Shown here: piece by piece, positions 8,909-17,956 of the stretch | Layout of the letters: every line of letters starts with the position of its first letter | Numbering within the stretch: position 1 is the first letter of the stretch | NCBI GenBank assembly: GCA_013152955.1 | Contig: JAADFJ010000102.1 | Location: 40,729-89,774, forward strand | Direction: 5' to 3' | Length of the DNA: 49,046 bases | Origin: Campylobacterota bacterium | GTDB taxonomy: Bacteria; Campylobacterota_A; Desulfurellia; JAADFJ01 | Program-made: the position numbers and the translations under genes | Notes under the pieces: generated by a model | Database searches by the model: none | What the model was told of the DNA's origin: nothing | Seen by the model: the letters and a program-made list of their open reading frames with translations, nothing else

Positions 8909-10030
8909 ATGAATAAAATACAGTCTCATTCAACCATCAGACGTCGTAACTTTCTGAAATATCTGGCAGCTGTCGGAATAACCGCAGCCGGGGGATATAT
9001 GTTTTTCGAGTATGCCCCATGGCTGAATTATGATGAACAAGCCAAACAAATCCGAAGACCTTTTGAAAAGAATTTGACTAAGTCAGCACAAATGCAGGAA
9101 ATTGTCCGCTACGCAACGCTTGCAGCGAATGGACATAATACCCAACCATGGAAGTTCGTTATCAAGCAAAATGCTATAGAAATCTATCCCGATTACGCCC
9201 GCCGTTTGTCGGTCGTTGATCCCGGTGATCGCGAACTATGGATCAGCCTGGGCTGTGCACTGGAAAATCTACTGATTGCTGCCCGCTCTGCCGGATACAC
9301 ACCCGAAGTAACCTATCCTTATGCAGTCGATTTTATCCGCATTCGTCTAACAGCAGATACCATGCAAAGGAGTCCGCTGTTAGACGCTATTCCGCTGCGC
9401 CAGAACACTCGCTCTGAATATACCAGCCAAATCATCAAAAGAAATGACTTTGATCAAATACATGCTCCACCGCTGGAGCCGGGTGTAGTGGTACATTTTG
9501 TCACGAATTCGGCCGGTTTAAAAACGGTACTGGAATATGTTATTCAAGGCAACCTGAGCCAGTATGCCGATAAGGCGTTTGTTGATGAGTTGATTTACTG
9601 GCTGCGCTTTAATAAGAAAGAAGCCCTGGCTTCGCTCGATGGCCTGTTCACGCGCTGTTCCGGAAATCCGGAAGTGCCGCGTTGGCTTGGACGGATGTTT
9701 GTAGCCGGTATGAAACCGCAACAGTGGGCTGATGCAGATACCAAGAAATTACGCAGTTCTCACGGTGCAGTTGTACTTGCGTCAGAATCAGATGATAAGA
9801 CCACTTGGGTACGTACCGGACAGGTTTATGAGCGTATAGCGCTCAAGATGACCTCGCTGAATATTAAATCGGCTTTCATTAATCAGCCCGTTGAAGTAAC
9901 AAAACTACGCTCGCAATTCCAGAGTGCGATTGGATTGGGTGCGTATTTACCGCAATTATTGATGCGCTTCGGCTATGCCAATACGATGCCGCGTTCTCTG
10001 CGCCGCCCTATCAAACAAGTGCTTATATAA
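8909..10030 (+). CDS. Tat-signal, Acg-type nitroreductase family protein
   Basis: Twin-arginine signal TIRRRNFLKYLAAVGITAAGG; ATLAANGHNTQPWKFVI nitroreductase-like FMN-binding motif; WISLGCALENLLIAARSAGY. Confidence 0.82.
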   Translation: MNKIQSHSTIRRRNFLKYLAAVGITAAGGYMFFEYAPWLNYDEQAKQIRRPFEKNLTKSAQMQEIVRYATLAANGHNTQPWKFVIKQNAIEIYPDYARRLSVVDPGDRELWISLGCALENLLIAARSAGYTPEVTYPYAVDFIRIRLTADTMQRSPLLDAIPLRQNTRSEYTSQIIKRNDFDQIHAPPLEPGVVVHFVTNSAGLKTVLEYVIQGNLSQYADKAFVDELIYWLRFNKKEALASLDGLFTRCSGNPEVPRWLGRMFVAGMKPQQWADADTKKLRSSHGAVVLASESDDKTTWVRTGQVYERIALKMTSLNIKSAFINQPVEVTKLRSQFQSAIGLGAYLPQLLMRFGYANTMPRSLRRPIKQVLI

Positions 10031-10108
10031 TGAGACCACTGCAATTTTCATTTCCTGTCTGCAATGATCGTCAAAAATTAAAATCTGTCGCTATATCTTG
10101 AGTTTTTG

Positions 10109-10207
10109 TGGTGCCGAGGGCGGGAATCGAACCCGCATGAGGTTACCCTCGAGGGATTTTAAGTGGGATTTTAAGTCCCTTGCGTCTACCTGTTCCGCCA
10201 CCTCGGC
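10109..10207 (-). tRNA. tRNA-Leu (anticodon UAA at 10171-10173), CCA encoded, with a 12-nt tandem duplication in the anticodon-arm region
   Basis: Acceptor GCCGAGG/CCTCGGC, discriminator A, T-arm GCGGGTTCGATTCCCGC, variable-arm GAGG-GTAA-CCTC hairpin, loop CTTAAAA; 99 nt. Confidence 0.9.
10153..10176. repeat. Perfect 12-bp tandem duplication GGGATTTTAAGT x2 inside the tRNA-Leu gene
   Basis: Direct reading of 10153-10164 and 10165-10176. Confidence 0.99.
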
Positions 10208-10297
10208 AATAAACTTATATCCTATTCCAATTTCTTTTTATGTCAACAAATCGTATTGAAAATTCCCTTTATCTATCGTCTTTTTTTGCCGTTCTAT

Positions 10298-11152
10298 CTA
10301 TTTATTTATCAAAAACAGCGGAGCAAAAAGTGCGGTACCGGTTAACTCTGCAACAACGTCACATTTTGCAAGAAAAAGAAAATATACCCTCCATCTGCTC
10401 TCAGATAACGACTCGAAGTTGCCTTGCCCTTTTGAAATAATCAGGTTGCTGTCATCGAATAAATTTTTCAATCTCTCATCTTTTCTTGCGAGAGCACCCG
10501 GAGCAGCATAGCTTGCCTCCACTATCTCCGCATATTGATCAATTCCGACATATTCTGCATCATCAATAGTTACATCATTTATTATCGGACCGCCCCTCAC
10601 GACTGCCGTAAATTCAATATCAAAACTCTCTTTTATGGTTTCTATAAGAATCTTATCGAAAACGATTTCACCTGCATTATCAAGCACAAAAGCAGCTTTA
10701 TCGGCAGATAGTAAATCATTAAAAAATCGATCAATCGCAGGTCGGGGAAGCTGTATATCTGCTATTAGTTTAATAGCTTTTTCCACATCATCGTTAATTT
10801 CCTGCGCTCCGAAATCAATTGTATTGGCGGCTATGGAATATTTGACGGCTGTCATTACCGGATCATTCGAGCGTTTTATTGCACCGATTATCTGTTTCTC
10901 CATCGACAGCACTTTATCGTTTTGAGATTTCTTTATTGAACGATAAGGATCGGTTTCGCCTACAGAATCTTTGATAATTCTATATATTTCCTCAGATAGA
11001 TATGGAGGAGGCAGTTCAAGGTCGGCAATCTCAAGAAATTTGTTGATTCTGCCGGCAGCCTCTTTCTTGATTTTGTCACCAGCTCCAAACCGATCTGCCA
11101 CCCGATCCATCTGTCTGATAAAACAGGACAGACATTCAGGTTTAGTTTTCAT
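10298..11152 (-). CDS. DUF89 (damage-control phosphatase / ARMT1-like) family protein
   Basis: MKTKPECLSCFIRQ (CxxC), TIDFGAQE, FVLDNAGEIVFDKILIE, VVRGGPIINDVT, ISKGQGNFESL. Confidence 0.88.
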   Translation of the reverse strand: MKTKPECLSCFIRQMDRVADRFGAGDKIKKEAAGRINKFLEIADLELPPPYLSEEIYRIIKDSVGETDPYRSIKKSQNDKVLSMEKQIIGAIKRSNDPVMTAVKYSIAANTIDFGAQEINDDVEKAIKLIADIQLPRPAIDRFFNDLLSADKAAFVLDNAGEIVFDKILIETIKESFDIEFTAVVRGGPIINDVTIDDAEYVGIDQYAEIVEASYAAPGALARKDERLKNLFDDSNLIISKGQGNFESLSESRWRVYFLFLAKCDVVAELTGTALFAPLFLINK

Positions 11153-12399
11153 GAAACCCGAATACCTGAAACCTTTATTCCTTTCGGACCTATATAGTTT
11201 GTCCTTTTAGTAATATTCGAAGAAAATGCGGCATTCTTGAAACATTCAGGAATTTTTCCGGTGATTGTTCCTCCTCTGATTGGATAGCTTTTTCCGTTAT
11301 CAACAAAATATCCTGTCCGTATTTCACTTGAAAATTCTCCGGTGATAGGATTGGGTTCAAATGTTGAAAAGCGCAGAAGTTCTAAAAATCTGCCGCTGTA
11401 TAAAGAGCTCATACTTTCTCTACCCTGCTTTATTCGTATACATCTGATATCTCCGATCGGTTGTATTGAAAGAAAATCAGAATATCGTTTTGATGCCGCA
11501 ATCTGCTTAAATATACCGTTTTTTATGATAACATGATTTTTTAAAGCCAAACCGTTTTCATCAAACGGGCTTGTTCCGGCAAATCCCGGCATAAGTGCAA
11601 CCGATTCCATAGTTAAATTATCGGCACTCTCGGCAACAGGCTTTTCGAGCTGAAAATTTGACCATTTTTCAAACAGACTTTTACCGCTTGCATTGGCAAT
11701 AAAATAGCTAAAAAGCGTGTCAAGCGCTTCACCCATAAAAATTACATCGAATTTTCCTTCAGGCGGGGAAACCGCATCTCCCGATTCAATGGCAAAAACC
11801 GCATAATCAGGCAATACCAGATTAAGATTCATCTCCTTCAGGAACGGCTTTTTTACAACAGCCTCAATATCACTGCTTCTTCCTTTATCATTAACAAGAT
11901 TTATATAAGCAGAAAAATTTGAATATTGCCTATACGCATGAAGATCAAAACTGTTCTCTATTTCTATAGATGTTACGGACGAAAAAAGTTCACTTGAAGC
12001 ATATGTGACATAGCGTTTAAACCTTGCAATTCCCTGTTCTATATCGTTCTCAAGTTTATCAAGCGAGCCGGTTTTTAAAGCATTTTCGTCCAGCAATTCA
12101 ACTGTTTCGTAGCTGGAAGATTTAGGTAAACTCCAATGATCGCTGACCGATCGGCCAAGGTTGTCCAAAGCATTTTTTACAACTGCTTTCGGATCATCTC
12201 CTTCTGTGATATAAAAATGCGTCTGATGAGTTTTTTCGCCTTTATGGGCAAGCATAAGCCCCTCAAAGAGTGTATAGCTTACATATCTCTCCTGCTCTAT
12301 ATGTCCGGCACTTATATATCTTTCTATTCTTGATACCGTTTTTTTTGTCAGTTGCCATTCATCTGCACAGCTCATGTTATCGATTATTCGATTTTTCAT
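11149..12399 (-). CDS. TldD/PmbA family protein, TldE-like subunit
   Basis: PmbA-like C-terminal half (SGEFSSEIRTGYFVDNGKSYPIRGGTITG); no HExxxH; coupled to tldD. Confidence 0.83.
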   Translation of the reverse strand: MKNRIIDNMSCADEWQLTKKTVSRIERYISAGHIEQERYVSYTLFEGLMLAHKGEKTHQTHFYITEGDDPKAVVKNALDNLGRSVSDHWSLPKSSSYETVELLDENALKTGSLDKLENDIEQGIARFKRYVTYASSELFSSVTSIEIENSFDLHAYRQYSNFSAYINLVNDKGRSSDIEAVVKKPFLKEMNLNLVLPDYAVFAIESGDAVSPPEGKFDVIFMGEALDTLFSYFIANASGKSLFEKWSNFQLEKPVAESADNLTMESVALMPGFAGTSPFDENGLALKNHVIIKNGIFKQIAASKRYSDFLSIQPIGDIRCIRIKQGRESMSSLYSGRFLELLRFSTFEPNPITGEFSSEIRTGYFVDNGKSYPIRGGTITGKIPECFKNAAFSSNITKRTNYIGPKGIKVSGIRVS

Positions 12400-13718
12400 G
12401 CTACAATCGCCTTAAGTTTCAAATACGGTCCTCCATCAGTGACCTTTACAATCTCTTTATTGCCTTTTCCGCAGTAACCAAGCCCATCAATCTGCATCTT
12501 ATCCGAAACCATAGAAATCGATTTTAAAAGATCGGGAACAAAACCGGTAACAATCACAGGAGAAAACAGTTTTCCTGTCAGTTTTCCGGATTTTATCTCT
12601 TTGGCCGCCAAGCCTTCGAGTTGAATACCCCATCCTTTCGGATCTTCCATTCCGTTTGTCGGATAGCAAAGCATCAATCCGTTGTCAATTGAGGAAATCA
12701 TATCGACAGGCTTGCTTTCTCCTTTTTCAAAATAGGTATTTGTCATGCGTGCATAGGCCTTGTGAAAAATATTCTCCCGCCTGCCATTCGCCGTCCTTTT
12801 TATATCATTATGAATCCATCCGTCAAAATTGGTAAGAGCTCCAACAAGAATACCTTTATCAATAATCTTTGTAGGTGAACTGACCATACCTTCATCATCA
12901 AACAGATAGCTTGCCGCCTGACCGTCCAAAGAAGGCGAATCGTACAGGCTGACAAGAGACGAAGCTACTTTTCTGCCTAAATATTTTACTGCCATTGATC
13001 TATCCTTTTCAAACAGATCCGCTTCAGTCCCGTGTCCAAATGCCTCATGCGCAAAAATACCTGAAAATTCAGGGGAGAAAATTGCGTCATAGCTTCCAGG
13101 ATTAACACGCTCGGCATCTAACAGACGCTCACCGTCCGCTATACGCTGATCATACTCAAACTTATCAATCACTTCTAATCCGCCTTGCTGTTCAGTTCCG
13201 CCGAATATCATTTTCTGCTTTCCTTTGTCATAGAAAATTGCGCTAAACATTACCCCTGTTCTTGGAATCATCTGTGCGAATCTCCTTTTGCCTGATATAA
13301 ACTGCTGACTAAGCCTGTTATGCGTAATGATAACCTTCAAAAAAATAATTTTCTTGCTGCATTTTTTTATTTTCTGCCAAATATCATCAACAAGATCAAC
13401 TCGATCCTTTATCGGCTCTTCAAAATATTCCTTTGTTTGCGGAATAACAAGCTCAAGCTCTTCAGGTTTCTCATCAATTTTGTATTCATATCTATTATCC
13501 AGACTTTCCCAATCAAAGTTGTTCAGATATTCCATATTATCCGAAGAAACTTCAACAATTCTCTTGCCGCTGCAAACCGAAGCTACTGCTCCATTTACTG
13601 TTTTTGAGGGTATAATATTTGTCTCATCATTGCTTTTGATTATCGTTTGTCCGATACGTTTCTCCCTCAAAATGTACCAATAGTCAAAACGCGACAATCT
13701 CTTTTCAAGCGTCTTCAT
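12396..13718 (-). CDS. tldD: Metalloprotease TldD
   Basis: HEAFGHGTEAD metal motif, DDEGMVSSPTKIIDKGILVGALT, AYARMTNTYFEKG. Confidence 0.92.
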   Translation of the reverse strand: MKTLEKRLSRFDYWYILREKRIGQTIIKSNDETNIIPSKTVNGAVASVCSGKRIVEVSSDNMEYLNNFDWESLDNRYEYKIDEKPEELELVIPQTKEYFEEPIKDRVDLVDDIWQKIKKCSKKIIFLKVIITHNRLSQQFISGKRRFAQMIPRTGVMFSAIFYDKGKQKMIFGGTEQQGGLEVIDKFEYDQRIADGERLLDAERVNPGSYDAIFSPEFSGIFAHEAFGHGTEADLFEKDRSMAVKYLGRKVASSLVSLYDSPSLDGQAASYLFDDEGMVSSPTKIIDKGILVGALTNFDGWIHNDIKRTANGRRENIFHKAYARMTNTYFEKGESKPVDMISSIDNGLMLCYPTNGMEDPKGWGIQLEGLAAKEIKSGKLTGKLFSPVIVTGFVPDLLKSISMVSDKMQIDGLGYCGKGNKEIVKVTDGGPYLKLKAIVA

Positions 13719-13885
13719 TTTTGTTTATCCTCCGCTTCATCAATTATTAACCGTGGTATTCCATCCTCTATCTCATATTTAAGTCCGCAATTTGTGCATA
13801 CCAACCGTTCGTTTTCTGTTATTAAGCATCCCTTGCATTTGGGACAAGCCAAAACAGATAGAATCTCTTTTATTGATGAATCCAT
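13715..13885 (-). CDS. Trm112-like small zinc-ribbon protein, 56 aa (not in the ORF track)
   Basis: Manual translation MDSSIKEILSVLACPKCKGCLITENERLVCTNCGLKYEIEDGIPRLIIDEAEDKQK*; LACPxC...C..C and DGIPxL motifs; ATGA overlap with tldD. Confidence 0.88.
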   Translation of the reverse strand: MDSSIKEILSVLACPKCKGCLITENERLVCTNCGLKYEIEDGIPRLIIDEAEDKQK

Positions 13886-14604
13886 TTTGCCATTAAAGGA
13901 ATTTTCTCAAAATAAAAATTTTTGCTGCAGATATTCTCTGAATTTTTTCCCTGTTCCTGCGAATCCGCAGAGCTAACCGATAGATTATCGCTATATTTTA
14001 ATCTGTTTGCTATGATATAGGCTGGTTTTTTATAATATTCCGCTGCAAGCAGTAAAGGAAAGCTCCCTATCTTATTGATAAAGCAGGAATCGCTAATTCC
14101 ATCAGCACCTAAAATAACCGCATCAACATCGTTTACAAGACCGGCTAATGCCGCATCCGGAACAAGGCTTACCCTGATATCTGAAGCTGCCAATCTTTTT
14201 GCCTGCAAAACTCCCTCCTCTGCAGGTTCTCCGATCGACAAAACCACCTTTAATTTTTTCTGTTGAGCAATTCTTTTCAGCGTATTATAAATATCCTCGC
14301 TTGAAGATATAGTCGCAAAACTGTCATATTTCTGCAGGATAGAAACTGCTTTCGCTATAAGCATATTCTGTGAATCTAAAAACTGTTTTTTAATTGCCGA
14401 CAGATTAAATTTCCCTTTCCCGTATTCCGATTTTACAATATCGCATATTGATCTGACGAGAATCATATCAGGAAACGCTTCTTTCATCAATTCAATTTTT
14501 TCTTCAATATTCTCAGGATTCAATTCCAAAAATCTTAAAAAAGAGCTGACTATAGCTACCGAACCGCTTCGGTTATCAGATAAAAGCTCGCTAAACTTTT
14601 GCAT
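13870..14604 (-). CDS. eIF-2B alpha/beta/delta-like family protein (ribose-1,5-bisphosphate/methylthioribose-1-phosphate isomerase-like fold)
   Basis: VVLSIGEPAEEGVLQAKRLA, VSLVPDAALAGLVNDVDAVILGADGISDSCFINKIGSFPLLLAAEYYKKPAYIIA. Confidence 0.82.
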   Translation of the reverse strand: MQKFSELLSDNRSGSVAIVSSFLRFLELNPENIEEKIELMKEAFPDMILVRSICDIVKSEYGKGKFNLSAIKKQFLDSQNMLIAKAVSILQKYDSFATISSSEDIYNTLKRIAQQKKLKVVLSIGEPAEEGVLQAKRLAASDIRVSLVPDAALAGLVNDVDAVILGADGISDSCFINKIGSFPLLLAAEYYKKPAYIIANRLKYSDNLSVSSADSQEQGKNSENICSKNFYFEKIPLMAKWIHQ

Positions 14605-15988
14605 TCAAAAATTTAATGAACCGCTCCATGCGCTTCAGCGATTCCTCTTTGCCCAAAATCAGCAGCATCTCATAAATTCCAGGGCTCACCGTTTTTCCTG
14701 TAAGCGCTATTCTTATGGGCTGAGCAATCTTCAGCATCTTCAGTTGAAATTCATCCATAACGTTTTGAGCAATCTTTTTCAGCTCAGACTCATTCCATTG
14801 AACATCTTTCATCAACAGCATTATTTTATTGAGTAAATCAATACTGCTGCAGTATTTTTTTACACCTTTTTCTTCGTAATCGGAAGGGGTTTCAAAATAA
14901 AACCGCATCTGATCGGCCATTTCTTTCAAGGTTTTGGCTCTTTGCTGAACGGTTTTTACCATCTCTACAAATTTTTCATCTATTTTTACAGTCGTTCCCA
15001 AAAGAGCAGAGATAAACGGCAATACTTCCTCTGCAAGTATCGAAGGTACCCTATTTTTAATATAAACAGCATTCAGCCAAAGAAGTTTCGACGGATTAAA
15101 AACCGATGCCGACTTTCCGAGACGTTTTATATCAAAATAACGGATCATCTCCTCCATACTGAAAATTTCCTGATCATTATAAGAAAAACCCAATCTAACC
15201 AGATAGTTCAATAAGGCATCAGGCAAATATCCTTCTTCTTTATATACGTTAACGGAAATAGCTCCGTGACGTTTAGAAAATCGTTTTTTATCGGCACCCA
15301 GAATCATGGGAACATGGGCATATCTTGGAATATCAAAACCAAGAGCTCTGCACAACAAGATCTGTTTGGAAGTATTTGAAAGATGGTCATCTCCGCGAAT
15401 TATATCTGTAACTCCCATAAGAGCATCATCTACGACACAGGCAAAATTATACATTGGTATTCCGTTTGATCTTACAATAATAAAATCGTCTATCTCTGAC
15501 AAGTTTATCAAGATTTTTCCATGAATCAGATCATCAAACTCAATATTTTCGTCTGTTTTCGGCAGCTTAAACCGTATGGTAAAATTCTCTGCCGCCTCAT
15601 TATTCGTACCTCGACAAAATCCGTCATAATGGGGTTTTATACCGTTTGCCGTCTGAGATTCTTTTAATTTTTTTAATCGTTCTCTGCTACAGCAGCATTT
15701 ATAAGCCTTACCTTCCTCAATAAGTCTGTCTATATATTTTGAATAAATTTCACCTCTTTGAGACTGAAAATACGGACCATCATCAAACTTCAAATCAACC
15801 CATCTGAATGCTTTGATTATCAGATCGCTAAAGCGTTCTTCCGATCTCTCACTGTCCGTATCCTCTATTCTCAAGATAAACTTTCCGTTGTTGTGTCTGG
15901 CATACAGATAGTTAAAAAGTGCGGTTCTGAGGCCGCCTATATGAAGAAACCCGGTAGGACTCGGAGCAAAACGAGTAATTATACTCAT
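14591..15988 (-). CDS. gltX: Glutamate--tRNA ligase
   Basis: RFAPSPTGFLHIGGLRTALFNYL HIGH motif; DKKRFSKRHGA KMSKS-type motif. Confidence 0.96.
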   Translation of the reverse strand: MSIITRFAPSPTGFLHIGGLRTALFNYLYARHNNGKFILRIEDTDSERSEERFSDLIIKAFRWVDLKFDDGPYFQSQRGEIYSKYIDRLIEEGKAYKCCCSRERLKKLKESQTANGIKPHYDGFCRGTNNEAAENFTIRFKLPKTDENIEFDDLIHGKILINLSEIDDFIIVRSNGIPMYNFACVVDDALMGVTDIIRGDDHLSNTSKQILLCRALGFDIPRYAHVPMILGADKKRFSKRHGAISVNVYKEEGYLPDALLNYLVRLGFSYNDQEIFSMEEMIRYFDIKRLGKSASVFNPSKLLWLNAVYIKNRVPSILAEEVLPFISALLGTTVKIDEKFVEMVKTVQQRAKTLKEMADQMRFYFETPSDYEEKGVKKYCSSIDLLNKIMLLMKDVQWNESELKKIAQNVMDEFQLKMLKIAQPIRIALTGKTVSPGIYEMLLILGKEESLKRMERFIKFLNAKV

Positions 15989-16458
15989 TTTGCCTTCTTT
16001 GGAATTACAATAAGCGTAATCGGATGCTTGTCCGAAAAAAGCTCACTATTTCTTGTGTCAATATGATAAACCAACTTTTCTCCTTCTCCTTTATTTGTCC
16101 CGTCGCTAAATTTGACAGGGCCTCCGGTCAATATTAGTGTTTGATCTTTTTTGCTGTAAACTGCCGACTCCGAGGAAGCCGTAAACTGCTTTTTTTTATC
16201 GATATTTTGTATATGTACCGAACCGGTAGCCACCGCTCTCACAACTGCGCCGCTTTTGTTTCTGTATATGACGAGCTTGTTTGATTTAACGGTAAGCCCA
16301 CCTCTTTTAAAAATAACATTCTTAATGAATGTGGCCTTATTGCTGTCTTGATCAAAACGAGCACTTACCGAACGAATCTCAATTGGAATATTCTTCTGCG
16401 GCAATCCGGCTGAATATGCAGTTGAAATAAGCATCAAAAGTATCAGCAAAACTCTCAT
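15985..16458 (-). CDS. lptA: LptA/OstA-like periplasmic LPS-transport protein
   Basis: Signal peptide; FIKNVIFKRGGLTVKSNKLVIY, TASSESAVYSKKDQTLILTGGPVKFSDG. Confidence 0.78.
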   Translation of the reverse strand: MRVLLILLMLISTAYSAGLPQKNIPIEIRSVSARFDQDSNKATFIKNVIFKRGGLTVKSNKLVIYRNKSGAVVRAVATGSVHIQNIDKKKQFTASSESAVYSKKDQTLILTGGPVKFSDGTNKGEGEKLVYHIDTRNSELFSDKHPITLIVIPKKAK

Positions 16459-17027
16459 AGCTTTTTAATAATCTTTTTTATTTTTTTAAGAGCTATCGCC
16501 CTATGACTTATAAACCGTTTCTTGCAGGCAAGTTCCGAATATGTTTTTTGGTAGCCGAGCGGTATAAAAAGAGGATCATAGCCAAATCCGCCCACACCCG
16601 ACAAATTATACGCAATACGTCCGGAAACCTTTCCTATAGATTGATAAATAGTATCAGACAACAGAATTATAACCGATATAAATTTCGCTCTGCGGTCGCT
16701 TTTATTCCCAAGTTTTGATAGTAATTTAATATTATTAGACTCATATGTAGCCTTAGGACCATCAAAACGAGCAGAGTATACTCCGGGCAAGCCGTTTAAG
16801 ATCTTTACTTCAAGACCGGAATCATCCGCAAGTGTCGGAATTCGGTACTTATCATATAAATAGCGCGCTTTCAAAAGAGCATTTTCTCTGTATGTTTTAC
16901 CTGTTTCTCTGGGAGAATCCTCGCCAAGCTCGTCCGCAGAAATAATTTTAACAGACATGTCACAAAAGAATTGCTTAATCTCTCTTAACTTTCCCTGATT
17001 ATGGGTTGCAACGATAAGTTTATCCAA
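16455..17027 (-). CDS. rdgB: XTP/dITP diphosphatase (RdgB/HAM1)
   Basis: [58 protein letters not shown]. Confidence 0.95.
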   Translation of the reverse strand: MDKLIVATHNQGKLREIKQFFCDMSVKIISADELGEDSPRETGKTYRENALLKARYLYDKYRIPTLADDSGLEVKILNGLPGVYSARFDGPKATYESNNIKLLSKLGNKSDRRAKFISVIILLSDTIYQSIGKVSGRIAYNLSGVGGFGYDPLFIPLGYQKTYSELACKKRFISHRAIALKKIKKIIKKL

Positions 17028-17664
17028 ATCTTAGTTTCCAGTCTTCTAAAAATTTGGCAAGACCAATATCGGTTAAAGGATGATTGAACAGCTTTTCAAT
17101 CACTTCAGGCGGAACTGTTGCAACATCCGCACCATTGAGAGCAGCCTCTATTACATGCGAAGGATGCCTTATGCTTGCAACTATAATCTCGGTTGCAAAT
17201 TGATAATTGTCATAGATTGCCCTTATCTGTTCAATAAGCTCCATTCCATGATGGCCTATATCATCAAGTCTTCCTATAAAAGGACTAACATAAGCAGCTC
17301 CTACCTTTGCGGCAAGCAGCGCCTGAGCCGGAGAAAAAACAAGTGTAACATTGGTTTTTATGCTTTTCTTTGAAAGAGCGTTAACAGCCTTTATACCCTC
17401 CTTTGTCATAGGAATTTTTACAACTATATTCCTGTTTATAGCAGCAAGCTCTTCTGCTTGGCTTATCATTCCAATCGTATCCGTGGCAATAACCTCAGCA
17501 CTTATAGGTCCGTCAACAAATGAAGAAATCTCTTTTATTATATCATCAAAGCTGCCGTCTTCTTTTGAAACAAGCGATGGGTTTGTTGTTACTCCGTCAA
17601 TGATGCCCAATTCATAGTATGATCTTATTAACTCGACATTTGCCGTATCAATAAAAAATTTCAT
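17020..17664 (-). CDS. fsa: Transaldolase / fructose-6-phosphate aldolase-type
   Basis: [58 protein letters not shown]. Confidence 0.94.
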   Translation of the reverse strand: MKFFIDTANVELIRSYYELGIIDGVTTNPSLVSKEDGSFDDIIKEISSFVDGPISAEVIATDTIGMISQAEELAAINRNIVVKIPMTKEGIKAVNALSKKSIKTNVTLVFSPAQALLAAKVGAAYVSPFIGRLDDIGHHGMELIEQIRAIYDNYQFATEIIVASIRHPSHVIEAALNGADVATVPPEVIEKLFNHPLTDIGLAKFLEDWKLRFG

Positions 17665-17694
17665 CTTCTCTCCTTTTTGAAATCTACAAGCTAA

Positions 17695-17916
17695 TTATTG
17701 TTCGCCGGATTCCACATATTTTTTTTCGCATTCATCGGAGCAAAAATAGTTTGTTTTGCCCCAATTAATCTCTTTTTTTGCATCTTCCTGCGGCAGATAC
17801 GTTCCGCACTGAGAACATGAGACCAATTTCTTGTCCTTCATCGTACCGTCTTTTAGAGACTTTTTCAGATAAGCCCACACAATAAATAACAGCACAAAAA
17901 GTATTAAGTATTTCAT
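17695..17916 (-). CDS. PP0621-type small membrane-anchored Cys-rich protein
   Basis: N-terminal TM helix then CSQCGTYLPQEDA...YFCSDECEKKYV. Confidence 0.65.
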   Translation of the reverse strand: MKYLILFVLLFIVWAYLKKSLKDGTMKDKKLVSCSQCGTYLPQEDAKKEINWGKTNYFCSDECEKKYVESGEQ

Positions 17917-17956
17917 ATTTTTATGATAGAATCAGGATAAGTTTTGTCAATAAATT

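Noticed and set aside
10153-10176. Group I intron or archaeal-type intron in tRNA-Leu(UAA)
   Set aside because: The insert is only 12 nt and is an exact copy of neighbouring tRNA sequence, not intron-like.
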